Source of the DNA: Anas platyrhynchos
Taxonomy: Eukaryota > Chordata > Aves > Anseriformes > Anatidae
Direction: 5' to 3'
NCBI RefSeq assembly: GCF_047663525.1
Contig: NC_092607.1
Span: 4,993,001 to 5,057,000 of the forward strand
Length of the DNA stretch: 64,000 nucleotides
Position 1 is the stretch's first letter; every line of letters starts with the position of its first letter. The notes beneath the pieces are model-generated. The model searched no databases, had not been told where the DNA came from, and saw nothing but the letters and a program-made list of their open reading frames with translations. This document shows positions 1 to 10,141 of this stretch, piece by piece. The position numbers and the translations under genes were made by a program.

Positions 1-3000
1 CTGTGTTGGAGCAGGATCCAGTGAAGTCAAAATGCAGCATTGCATTTTGCAGCTTGGAGGCTGCTGTAAAATAACTTCAAGACATTTATTGAGACTACAT
101 CATAAAGAGAACATCTGCAGCTATGCAAAAATAGATAAAGAAGATGAATATGTTAACATAGGAATGCAACTCCATCCAGAACATAAACATTAAGATAAAA
201 GTTTAAGATAATTCAGTCTTTCCAAGATTACATGCCCAAATTCCAGTCTTAAATTACTAATTGGAGAGACTGTGGTTACTGAAAGATAAATATTTTGACT
301 TCCAGTAACTGTAGAATGATGAACTAAAATTAGTAATACCGAGGAAGTATGATAAAAGAAATTATTAAAACAAACTTCTAGTTTGATTCCTATTTAGTAA
401 ACATGCCTGTGGATTTGCTGTTCTGAACCAGAGTTGATGGAGAAAAACTATTTTTTGAAAACTGTTACTTAATGGAATTTTATCAACTTGCGATTAGCAA
501 AAATATAATCTATAGATTTAATGGACACATTCTTACCCTTTCAGATGTGTTAATGATAAACTCTAATAGTTTTCCCTGTAGTAGAAGTTCTCCAAATATA
601 GTTTGTGGGCCAAAACTTTTGACCACTGTCAAAACCTCCCCACTGAGTGAAATTCAACCTCTTTTCAGAAGGTGTAAATGTTCTTACATTGAATGTTGTC
701 CAATGAAATTATTATATTTTATATATTCTGTTTCATACAGATGTTTTAAGAGTCTTCAGCTTTTTATTGATAATCTTTGATTATAAATCCAGGAGACTTT
801 CTGCTGTCTGTTTCAAAGGAAAAATGTGAATATCTGTGGTGGCTGGTAACTGTCCTAAGACACTTCTACCTGACAAAAAGTAGTTAAGTAAAGAAAGATG
901 AATTAGTCACTCAGGCCAAGGGAAAACAAACAAAAACTTTTAAAATGAAATTTGGTACTTTTTGTCTAGTACCAATTTCTGTCTGGAGAATTTAAATCCA
1001 AAGTAGTCAGGCTTGATTAGATGCAGCTTAAACCTTTCTACATGGAAGGTGTATACCTTGAAACATCTATTTGCTGAAAGATGTTTGGAAATCTGGAGGG
1101 ATTTCAGCATGAGAAGGAATATTTCACAAGTCTGTTCCAGAATCAATTTTTAATTTTCTAGTTGCTGCTGCTGGAGCGACTTGTGCTCTTGATAGCATGG
1201 TGAGGGGGAAGGCAGGGAGCAAGGTAACTGCCATGCCTACATGAAGGAAGGAGGGGAGCAGCCCACTCTCAGTACTAATGTTTGGTTTTGTTCTAATTTT
1301 AGGTAGTTTTATAACTAGACGCCAAGCTGTGTTGGTATTAAGGAGAACAGAAGAAAGGAAGAGATTGTACAGAAAGCATGCTTGGGAAATGATGGTGAGT
1401 GTGACTTTAGGGATAGGGCTTCATTTTGTGCCTGACTTTGTACTTCTATTCTTTTTCTGTAGTGTAGAAGAACAGTAATCTGGGAGAATGCCTTGCATAG
1501 CTCAGACTTGTGCATTTACTCTGTTCTTCCAAGCACCAGGGAACATCTCTTGCCCTTAGAGAAACAGTGTAAGCAGTACACCTTGGGGTCAAAGTCTCCT
1601 CAAAAGATCAAAGATGAGATGTACTGGCTGATCCTCAGACAAAGCCCTTCTACATGGGTCTGCCAGCTCCAGCCATGATGCTAAGTAACCACCTACCCAC
1701 AGCTGCTTGGGTTGCAGCTGGAGGGGGTGAGTTATCTTTTCAGATGTGTGCTTCCAGGGTCAAAATTCAAGCTCCATATTTTGGAACTGTAAACTACAGC
1801 TCATTGTGCTCCTGTTTGACTGTATCATGACACCTCTGTGAACTACATGCAACCAGGGATGTGGTTTGACAAATTCCTTAATCCCTGTTCAGAAGAGGCA
1901 GGATTGTGCTTTCCTATAGCAGGAACAGGCTCTAGATGTATATTTTACTAAAGTCTGATACAAAAAAGGTTCAGGGGCCCAGTTCCATGCATTGTGTCCA
2001 TGGGATTTCTTCCTCACTGGCTAGATTTTTTTCCTTGCCCATGGACACACAGCTTGTCTGAATTGTTCCAAGATGGGAACAGAGCCACTGTCTCTAGATC
2101 AGATTCAGAAACACAGCCATCAGCCATGTGAACCGAAGCGATGGTTGTGATGAGCAAATCATCTTTGTATACTGACAAGGATGGTTCTTTGGCTTGGATG
2201 ATGGGCTTGGACTAAAACTTCGCATCGAAACTGCAAAAAAGATGAGTCTGACAGCGTATGTGTGGAAAGGGGCAAATTAAGTGGAGAGCAAACCAACTTA
2301 TCCTTGACTATCTTTCTGTAGGGGTTCTTGAATGTTCAGTGTCTGCATTCCTGATGGGGACTAGCAGGAGTACAAGTGGGAACTTGAATGGACATGGTAA
2401 AGGAATGTTTAGATCCAACAGTAAGGTCCAGCATGGCAGCCTGGGGCTTCTTGGCACTGATATGTTTCATTCTCAGAGTGGGTGTTTTGCAATAGCAAAT
2501 TATCTGAAGTGTCCCTTTGATTGTGCTGATGGGCATTGGGATCAGCTCTGCCCATAAGCTCCATGCAGCTCACCAGGATGTCTTGCAAAGACAAAAAGCT
2601 GAAAGAAATAGAGAAGTGCCACAAATCAGGATTGCCTGAAAACCTGTACCCATTCAACCGATAAATCTGACTTAGTAAAACCAGATGCAAAACTGCATGT
2701 CTAGAAAGAAAGCATGCAGGACATACATAAAGCATGGGCAAATGGAAATCAGCAACTGTACAAAGGATGTGGCAGTTAAACAGGAATGGATAAGCAGTGT
2801 CCTGGGGTCTCCAGTTCAGGCACTGTAAGTAACTTAATTAGGTGTTTGAAAATGCTCTCTGAAATTGCATCAGATAGAAGCTGCATTAAGTTTGATCAGG
2901 GAGACACTTTTTTTTTTTTTTAAATAGGCTTAGATATCTGGAGGCTGCAAAGCATGGATTTTTTCTAAACAGAGGATGGAAAAAGGGCTGCCACAGAGAA

Positions 3001-3210
3001 GCTGCTCTCACCTGACTGCACAGAGAGCCTGGTCTGGGGATGGTAAAATTTTCTAAGCTGGAAGCATAAATACTGCTGCTGGGTCTAAGTTACTTGATTG
3101 CTGGATAGGTGGAAGTAAAGTGAATTGTTGTATTATTTCTCATTTTTTAATGATTAAAAACAAATAATAAAATCCTTATGTGGTGTAGCCATTTTTTTTT
3201 TTAAAGACAG
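1..3210. other. Intergenic, no gene recognised
   Basis: Open frames here are at most about 110 codons, overlap on both strands and carry no recognisable domain or splice structure. A T-run near 2908-2921 and an AT-rich stretch at 3124-3200 are the only low-complexity features noticed. By synteny the agouti gene ASIP is expected beyond this edge on the minus strand, but its cysteine-rich C-terminal exon is not visible here. Confidence 0.6.
3207..3210. repeat. Target-site duplication, left copy (ACAG)
   Basis: The four bases directly before the 5' LTR match the four bases directly after the 3' LTR. A 4-bp duplication is usual for gammaretroviral integrase, and it shows that the two LTRs belong to one insertion. 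Confidence 0.8.
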
Positions 3211-3783
3211 TGATTAAGGAGGTATTGGGGAGGCATTGGGGAGGCAAGGACAATCCCCAGACATGGACTGTATATCTCGAAACAAGACACTGGAACTCAT
3301 GATAAGGAAGCGGCAGACGGACAGAGAAACAAATGTAAGGACTATAAATCTCAAAATTGGACATTGGAATTCATTATAAAGATACAACAAACGGAAGAAT
3401 TGGCAACACCCAGCTCTCGCAATTAAGAAACGTGCCAATTCAGCAGATTCCTGACCAAAGGTGAAAAGTACACTGTGAGGAAGACTCGGGGTCTTCCTCC
3501 CAAAGACCCCTGCCCACGTCCCAAAGACCCCTGCCCACAATTCTTGGGAGGCTCTACGCAGGCGCAAGGTGCCAAAAGGCTAATTAGCATGAGAAGCGAG
3601 GGAAGGCGGGGATAGGTAATGCATATGTATAGGCGCTTGTAGAATATTGATAGATTGATTGTATAAATTCAAGACTGCTTTCCGCTTTGGGTATGCACGA
3701 TAGGTGGAGAGATCCCCCGTGCATCCAGCGCTGCAATAAAGAATATACCACTTAAAGGAATTTCGGCTTCGATCTTTGAATCA
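3211..3783 (+). repeat. Provirus 5' LTR
   Basis: It starts TGATTAAGG and ends GAATCA. An internal imperfect direct repeat of about 74 bp (3267-3340 and 3341-3413) lies in U3, where gammaretroviruses carry enhancer repeats. A shorter direct repeat (CCAAAGACCCCTGCCCAC) occurs twice around 3500-3538. A TATA-like GTATAAATT lies at 3661-3669 and AATAAA at 3735-3740, giving the usual U3-R-U5 order on the + strand. It differs from the 3' LTR at one position only: C at 3734 here, T at 10088 there. Confidence 0.95.
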
Positions 3784-3786
3784 ATC

Positions 3787-3804
3787 TGGCGACCCAGATG
3801 GGAC
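3787..3804 (+). other. Primer binding site candidate
   Basis: TGGCGACCCAGATGGGAC lies three bases after the 5' LTR and begins with TGG, the complement of the CCA end of a tRNA. I do not assign the tRNA species. Comparing the complement with the bird's tRNA 3' ends would settle it. Confidence 0.65.
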
Positions 3805-4549
3805 GACCTCTCTGCCGGTCCGCAGGACCCGCTGGGGACAGGACTCCCTAGGGTACCCCCGGGATTTCCCGGAGGGACTCCTCGACTCACCGGATCACTG
3901 CGGAGGCAGACAAGGACCCCATCATTGTAAGTGAGTATATTCTTTATTCTGGTTTGGTTTTCTGGTAGACCGGTCGTCTGGGACTGTCCAGTAAGTCGGA
4001 AGGTGACTTCTGCAGGACAGTGTTTGGTATATACTTTGTGGTTAGTACCACAAGTATATTTGGGGACCTTGAGGTCCATCTGTATCTGGAACTGTCTGTA
4101 AGTCAGAAGGTGATCTTCTGCGAGGCAGTGTTTGGTATATACTTTGTGGTAAGCACCATAAGTATATTTGGGGACCTTAAGGAAAGAGCTCGCTTTAAGG
4201 TCCATCTGGAATTGTGTTGTTTATTTCGGTTTTCTGACTCATGGAGTATGGTATTTAACTCTGGTTATTGTTACTGTGATTTTGGCTATTTTTCTGGTGG
4301 TAATAGTAGGTTCGTGGCATTGTTATAAGAAAGATATCGTTATGGTGTTACACAGTTCGGTTTTCTGACTTATCGCATGTGGAATTTGACTCTGACTATT
4401 GTTATTGTGATTTTAGCAATATTGCTGGTAATAGTAGCTTTGTGACATCGCTACTGAAAGATATTGCGTGCCTGTAATTTTGTGAGTGATACGTTTTTGT
4501 GATACGCTTTTGTAAGTAACACGTGTATTCTGAAAGTGTAAACTGGAAA
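3805..4549 (+). repeat. Provirus leader with two tandem duplications
   Basis: The untranslated leader between the primer site and the gag start consists largely of diverged repeats. One pair (about 3982-4088 and 4089-4210) has a period near 108 bp and shares the run TGTTTGGTATATACTTTGTG. A second pair (about 4226-4356 and 4357-4470) has a period of 131 bp and starts with TTCGGTTTTCTGACT. The packaging signal is expected in this region by family analogy. In the second pair each copy contains a short hydrophobic reading frame. Confidence 0.75.
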
Positions 4550-5345
4550 ATGGGGGGGCGAGTAAGCACTGAAATTCCTAAGAAAAGTGCGTTAGGATGT
4601 GTTTTGAGTCACTGGAAGGATATTGGAGGATCTGCCGGTGGAAGTGTGAACAGGAAAACATTGATAAAATATTGTAATCAATGGTGGCCGCTTTATAAGC
4701 TGGAATGTGGAGAAAAGTGGCCCCTAAATGGAACTTTAAACTCTAATGTTTTGCTACAGTTAATGTTGGTTTTGAGAAGGAGAATAGGATGAAATGTTGT
4801 ATACTGATGTTGTTTCAGCATCTTGGTGGGAAAAGGTACGGAATTAAGTTGGCCCCTGACTGAGCCTTTGATGTTGGCATTAGAGAAGTACAGGCTGGAG
4901 AAAGATAAAGGAAGTGTTAAAAGGGTTGTTGAAAGTGTTAAAGGTGTTTGAAGTTGAATGAGCAGGGAAAGAGGATGTAGGAATGTTAATAGTTCTGCCT
5001 CTGCTCTAGGCAGAGATCTTAAAATCATGGGTGTTAGCCCTTTGGGGCAAATGGATCATGATGGGTCCGAGAGAGAGTTGTTATGGAAACAGAAAAACAG
5101 TTAACTCTTAAAACAACCTGAGTTCATGTGCGAGCTCAGATTACCGATGGGACCGCTCAGGGAACTGTGGACAACTGCATTCCCCTGACCGACCCCACTG
5201 AGACCCTAATCATCCCTAAAATTATGAACGGCTAAGTAAATACTAAAATCTGGATGAATTGGGAATTGAGAATATGCTTCCAACAAGGTCTAAAAGAAAC
5301 CCCTATGGAATTTTTGGACCAACTCTGAAATGTAATGAAAATAAA
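4550..5345 (+). pseudogene. Provirus gag remnant (matrix start and capsid end)
   Basis: Gag forms the virion shell. An ATG at 4550 opens a frame with glycine at residue 2, as in myristoylated matrix proteins, and about 80 codons resemble a gammaretroviral matrix N-terminus before a stop at 4790-4792. Downstream only scraps are legible, including a stretch at about 5280-5330 that resembles a capsid C-terminal segment (residues GLKETPMEFLDQL), ended by TGA. Most of the matrix C-terminus, capsid and nucleocapsid is deleted or scrambled. A short AAAT repeat (5341-5361) follows. No intact Gag can be made. Confidence 0.75.
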
Positions 5346-5494
5346 TAAATAAATAAATAAAACAAAACGGTTTGGACCTGGCTTCGGAGGACAAATTGAC
5401 TAGCCTTTTTCTAGGGTAATCATTGGTCCCTGATTTCAACAGGAATAACGGGGACCTGGGGAATCTATCCTAGCGGATCCTCCACTGATTATAA

Positions 5495-6513
5495 TGAAGC
5501 TAGGGGAGGAATGGAAGTGAAATTTCTTATTGATATGGGGCAACGTATTCAGTTCTAAATCAAGCATTAATGCCTTCACAGAATTATTATGTTAGGGTAA
5601 AAGGTGTGTTGTGGTTTGACCCGGCTGGCAGCTAAACACCACGCAGCCGTTCGCTCACCCTCCCCCTCCCTCTCTGAGACGGGGGAGAGAAATGGAAAGT
5701 GAAGCCCGTGAGTTGAGATAAAGACAGTTTAATAAGACAAAATAATAATAATAATAATAGTAATAATACAATGATGATAATAGTACCACTACTAATAATG
5801 TGTACAAACAAGTGATGCACAATGCAATTGCTCACCACCCGCTGACCGATGCCCAACCTAACCCCGAGCAGTCCGGCCCCCTCCCCCGGCTAGCCACCCC
5901 TATATATTGTTTAGCATGACGTCAGATGGTATGGAATACCCCTTTGGCTAGTTTGGGTCACCTGTCCTGGGTCTGTCCCTTCCCAGCTCTTACTGCACTC
6001 CCCGCCTGCCTGTTGGCAGGACAGAGCAAGAAGCTGAGATGTCCTTGGCTTGGTGTAAGCACTGCTCTGCAACAATTAAAACATCGGGGTGTTATCAGCA
6101 CTCTTCTCATCCTAAGCAAAAACGTAGCATTCTACCAGCTACTAGGAAAAAAATTAACTCTATTCTAACTGAAACCAGGACAAGGTGTAACCGAAAAGGC
6201 TTATTTTTGTGAACCTTTGAAGTACAAGTTAGGGAAACAATGGGGCATACACAGATTTTTATATACGCCTAACTCCTCATGGGCACTCTTAGGTAGAGAT
6301 TTATTAGAGCAATTAGGAGCAGAAATTGTCGTTGAAAAAGGGAAAATGAAATTAAGAATAGGAGAAGAACAACTAATAAATGTGTTAAGCTTGGCACTAA
6401 CACAAACTGACCCTAAAAGTGAAATACCTTTAGAGATCACAGATCAATATGTCCAGGAGTTTGGGCTACCGAAGTCCCTGGAAGAGCAAATATGTGACCT
6501 TAATAATTATTAA
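5495..6513 (+). pseudogene. Provirus protease remnant, split by a nested LTR
   Basis: The retroviral aspartic protease cleaves Gag-Pol. The left part (about 5495-5606) contains the active-site strand, but the expected Asp-Thr-Gly reads Asp-Met-Gly and the frame is lost directly afterwards. The right part resumes at 6188 and stays open to a stop at 6511-6513. It includes the residues LLGRDLLEQLG, typical of the protease C-terminal helix. The two parts are separated by a 576-bp antisense LTR with a 5-bp duplication. Altered catalytic triplet, frameshift and insertion each rule out activity. Confidence 0.8.
5607..6182 (-). mobile_element. Nested antisense solo LTR (avian ERV family)
   Basis: It begins TGTTGTGG and ends CCAGGACA on the + strand, so TG...CA holds on the minus strand too. 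It is flanked by the 5-bp duplication AGGTG (5602-5606 and 6183-6187). On the minus strand it reads as a standard LTR: a perfect CRE palindrome TGACGTCA at 5917-5924, a TATA-like site near 5901-5908 and an ATTAAA-type signal in the T-rich part. A variable ATT microsatellite lies at about 5741-5769. Two other copies of the same family lie at 33925-34325 and 56444-56916. With no internal region present, it is a solo LTR left by recombination. Confidence 0.88.
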
Positions 6514-8585
6514 ATTAAAGCCAGGAGAGAAACCCGTTAAGGTTAAGTAATATCCTTTGAGGATAGAAGATAGGAAAGGAATTAAAGAGATAATTGATAA
6601 ATTTTTACAGTATGGATTATTGATTGAATGTGAATCAGAATACAATACACCCATATTGCCAATTAAAAAGGCAGATGGAAAAAGCTATAGGTTAGTTCAG
6701 GATTTGAGGGCCATAAGTAAAATCACTGAGGATATACATCCAGTAGTGGCAAACCCTTATACTTTGCCGACTAAATTAAATAGTCAAGTCTGGTTTACCG
6801 TACTGGATTTAAAAGACGCCTTCTTCTGCCTAGGCTTAGCCACAGAAAGCCAAAACCTATTTGCCTTTGAATGGGAAAATCCCAATTCAGGCAGAAAGAC
6901 GCAGCTTACGTGGACATTACTACCTCAAGGATTCAAGAATAGCCCCACTATTTTTGGAAACCAATTAGCAAGGGAACTCGAAACATGGATGCCTCCGGAC
7001 ACTGAAGGTGCTTTGTTACAATATGTAGGTGATCTCTTAATAGCTACCGAGACTAAAGGGAGCTGTATTCAATGGACTATAAGTTTTCTTAATTTTCTGG
7101 GTTTAAAATGGATATCAAGTCTCTTGACAGAAAGTCCAGCTGGCTCAACAAAGTGTGACCTATCTGGGATTTGAAATTTTGGGAGGACAACGAGAACTAG
7201 GAACTGAACATAAGGAAGTCACTTGCGGGACTCCAGAACCTCAAACGGTAAAGGAGCTACAAACCTTTTTAGGAATGACAGGTTGGTGTCGCCTTTGGAT
7301 TTATAATTATGGACGATTGGTAAAGCCTCTATGTGAATTGATAAAAATTAACCAGTCAAAGTTAGTCTGGACTGGAGAAGCACAAAAAGTCTTTAAACAA
7401 CTTAAACAAGAATTGATGATTTTAAAATATCAAGCAATATTAGTAGAACAAGATGATGTGGGAATTGTGGTCATTAACATCGTAAATCCAGCTTCTTTCC
7501 TTAGTGGAACTCTGGATCAACCCATAACCCATGATTGTATAGAAACAACGGAGACTGTGTATTCTAATCGACCCGATCTTAAGGAAGAACTTTTAGAAGA
7601 TGCTGACGTATCTTGGTATACTGATGGAAGCAGCTTTGTGAAACAAGGACAACGTAAGGCAGGGTACGCCATTACAACCACTCAACAGGTAATCAAGTCC
7701 AAACCATTACCCCTGGGACATCCACCCAGAAAGCAGAGACAATTGCTCTTATGTGAGCACTGGAACTAGCAGCAGGAAGGAAAATAAATATTTGGACAGA
7801 TTCTAAATATACATTCGGCATGGTACATGCTCATGGACCAATTTGGAAAGAAGAAATTTTAAAATTGTTAGAGGCTGTAAAACAACCAGAAAAGGTAGCT
7901 ATCATGCATTGTCAGGGACACCAAAAGTGGAACACCGATTTTGAAATTGGAAATCGATTGGCAAAGGCTGAGCGGGCAGCTGAAATAACTGAGGTGAAGG
8001 CATTGTCTTTGATACCAGACGGTAAAATCCAAACTATATCCAAATTATACAAAAGAAGACTTAAAATTAATTGAAGATTTGAAAGGTAAAATGAAACCAG
8101 ATGGACGAGTATATTTAAAAGATAACCACATAATAATACCCTCTAATTTGACATGGCTTAGAATAAAAGGGAATTTGAGTCCCTTTAAAATCTTATATGG
8201 AAGGCCGTATCCATTTCTATTTAGTGGAAAGGATCGAACGCAGTTAGGATTAGAATATTTATATGCATATATAACTGAACTTCAGAAATAATTAAATAAA
8301 GTACATAAATTTGTTCTCAGGACCTGGGCTAGACGGTTGGATCAACCAATCCACCCTTTTAAGCTCAGGGATTATATATATAAAGACTTTTTCAGGACAA
8401 CCCCTAGAGGAAAAACGGAAGGAAAGTGGACGGGACCATACCAGGTATTACTGACAACACACACCGCCATTAAGATTAAGGAGCAAGCAGCTTGGATCCA
8501 CGATTCAAGGGTGAAGAAGGCCCTGGCGAGGATATGGACCACGACCCCAATTGGACCAGCAAAATTGCGTTTTTCCAGATCCTAA
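6514..8585 (+). pseudogene. Provirus pol remnant: reverse transcriptase, RNase H, integrase end
   Basis: Pol copies viral RNA and integrates the DNA. Reverse transcriptase is legible from about 6514 to 7190. The first catalytic aspartate lies in the motif VLDLKDAFF, but the YxDD box reads Tyr-Val-Gly-Asp at 7022-7033, so an essential aspartate is lost. A TAA interrupts the start of the domain near 6548-6550, and the frame changes between about 7100 and 7155. RNase H follows (WYTDGSS near 7613-7633, then TDSKY in another frame near 7796-7810), with a frame change near 7730 and a TGA near 7753. Integrase is reduced to fragments: the zinc-binding N-terminus and DDE core are gone around 8142-8170, and the C-terminal part continues to a stop at 8583-8585. 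Confidence 0.88.
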
Positions 8586-9529
8586 TGATTGTGGGGGTAT
8601 GGTTGTCAGATTTGGGATGGGCAACTTGGGACGGGAACTTACACCTGACCTTAATACAAACTGTATCTCAAGTGATTAATAAGATGAACTGTTGGGTATG
8701 CACCCATCTGCCACAGCATGGGAATAAGGGTGTATCGTTAATCAGGATTCCCTTGCCTGCAAACTTACCTTGGACTAATTTGTGGGAAAACACATCTTGG
8801 GGTCAAAAATATGAAGAAGTTTTGGAACTAGAAGTTAGTAGCTTCGTGCCATTGGAATCTTACTATGTATGTGTACAAAGGTGTAACCCGCCTAAGGGTA
8901 TGGGAAAACAGGATTGTATAAATACGGGTACTACTTATGTGGGAAATCAGACATCTTGTACTTGAGAAATCATATCTGGAGAATTAGATGAAAAATTAAC
9001 AATCCATTGATAGAGAGACACACCGCTTTTCATAGTTTTGTTCGATGGTTTATCCCATGGTTAGGAGTGAATGAATTGGAAAAGGCGATAGTTAATATTT
9101 CTGCAATTATAGAGAAGTTAGAAAACAAAACTCTGGATGCTATAAAGGCTCAACAAGAAGAGATATCTAGTTTATCACAGGTAGTATTACAAAATCCGAT
9201 GGCCCTAGACTTGTTACTGGCCGCTCAAGGGGGAGTCTGTACAGTAATAAATACAAGTTGTTGTATGTATGTAGATCAGAGTGGAAGGATCTCTACCGAC
9301 CTGGAAGAAATATGGAAGCAGACAAGGGTCCTACATGAGATCAGTAAAGATGATCTTTCATGGAGTTTTAGTGAAATATGGAATAAGTTAACCTCCTGGT
9401 TGCCCAATTTCCAATGGTTGAAACAAGTGTTCATTGCTCTATAACATTAGTAGTGTTAGGAATATTTGTGTGCATGTTGTTTAGATGCCTGCTTTGTTTT
9501 GTTACTGTAAATAATGAAAGTATCTGATG
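8492..9529 (+). pseudogene. Provirus env remnant
   Basis: Env is the virion surface glycoprotein. The start overlaps the end of pol in another frame, as in gammaretroviruses. The surface-subunit part (8492-8965) has a hydrophobic signal-like stretch and a CWVC motif at 8690-8701, then ends in TGA. Most of the surface subunit and the subunit junction are missing. The transmembrane-subunit part (about 9007-9444) is open for 145 codons. It contains a heptad-like helix, the region corresponding to the immunosuppressive segment, and CX6CC at 9238-9264. The frame then shifts just before the membrane anchor, which is legible in the next frame to about 9529. Stops, a deletion and a frameshift make it non-functional. 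Confidence 0.85.
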
Positions 9530-9547
9530 CAAAAGAATTTGCATGGG

Positions 9548-9564
9548 AAAAGAAAAGGGGGGAT
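9548..9564 (+). other. Polypurine tract
   Basis: A purine run (AAAAGAAAAGGGGGGA, then T) lies directly before the 3' LTR, at the place where plus-strand DNA synthesis is primed in retroviruses. It is intact here although the genes are not. Confidence 0.8.
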
Positions 9565-10137
9565 TGATTAAGGAGGTATTGGGGAGGCATTGGGGAGGCA
9601 AGGACAATCCCCAGACATGGACTGTATATCTCGAAACAAGACACTGGAACTCATGATAAGGAAGCGGCAGACGGACAGAGAAACAAATGTAAGGACTATA
9701 AATCTCAAAATTGGACATTGGAATTCATTATAAAGATACAACAAACGGAAGAATTGGCAACACCCAGCTCTCGCAATTAAGAAACGTGCCAATTCAGCAG
9801 ATTCCTGACCAAAGGTGAAAAGTACACTGTGAGGAAGACTCGGGGTCTTCCTCCCAAAGACCCCTGCCCACGTCCCAAAGACCCCTGCCCACAATTCTTG
9901 GGAGGCTCTACGCAGGCGCAAGGTGCCAAAAGGCTAATTAGCATGAGAAGCGAGGGAAGGCGGGGATAGGTAATGCATATGTATAGGCGCTTGTAGAATA
10001 TTGATAGATTGATTGTATAAATTCAAGACTGCTTTCCGCTTTGGGTATGCACGATAGGTGGAGAGATCCCCCGTGCATCCAGCGCTGTAATAAAGAATAT
10101 ACCACTTAAAGGAATTTCGGCTTCGATCTTTGAATCA
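9565..10137 (+). repeat. Provirus 3' LTR
   Basis: It has the same length and sequence as the 5' LTR apart from T at 10088. It carries the same U3 repeats, TATA-like site (10015-10023) and AATAAA (10089-10094). The right-hand duplication ACAG follows at 10138-10141. Confidence 0.95.
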
Positions 10138-10141
10138 ACAG

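Larger units (their letters stand above)
3211..10137 (+). mobile_element. Defective gammaretrovirus-like (class I) provirus with two LTRs
   Basis: Seen: two 573-bp direct repeats (3211-3783 and 9565-10137) beginning TG and ending CA, a primer-binding-site-like stretch just after the first, a polypurine tract just before the second, and gag-pro-pol-env remnants in the right order between them. The flanks carry the 4-bp duplication ACAG at 3207-3210 and 10138-10141. Class I assignment rests on the 4-bp duplication, a glycine-2 matrix start, env overlapping the end of pol, a CWxC motif in the surface-subunit remnant and a CX6CC motif in the transmembrane-subunit remnant. The element is about 6.9 kb including a 576-bp nested LTR, shorter than a typical intact gammaretrovirus. 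Large parts of gag, integrase and the env surface subunit are missing. Every reading frame is interrupted, so no functional protein is expected. Confidence 0.93.

Noticed and set aside
3669-4205. 178-codon minus-strand frame in the provirus 5' end
   Set aside because: It lies antisense to the LTR end and duplicated leader, and its repeated text simply mirrors the DNA duplication.
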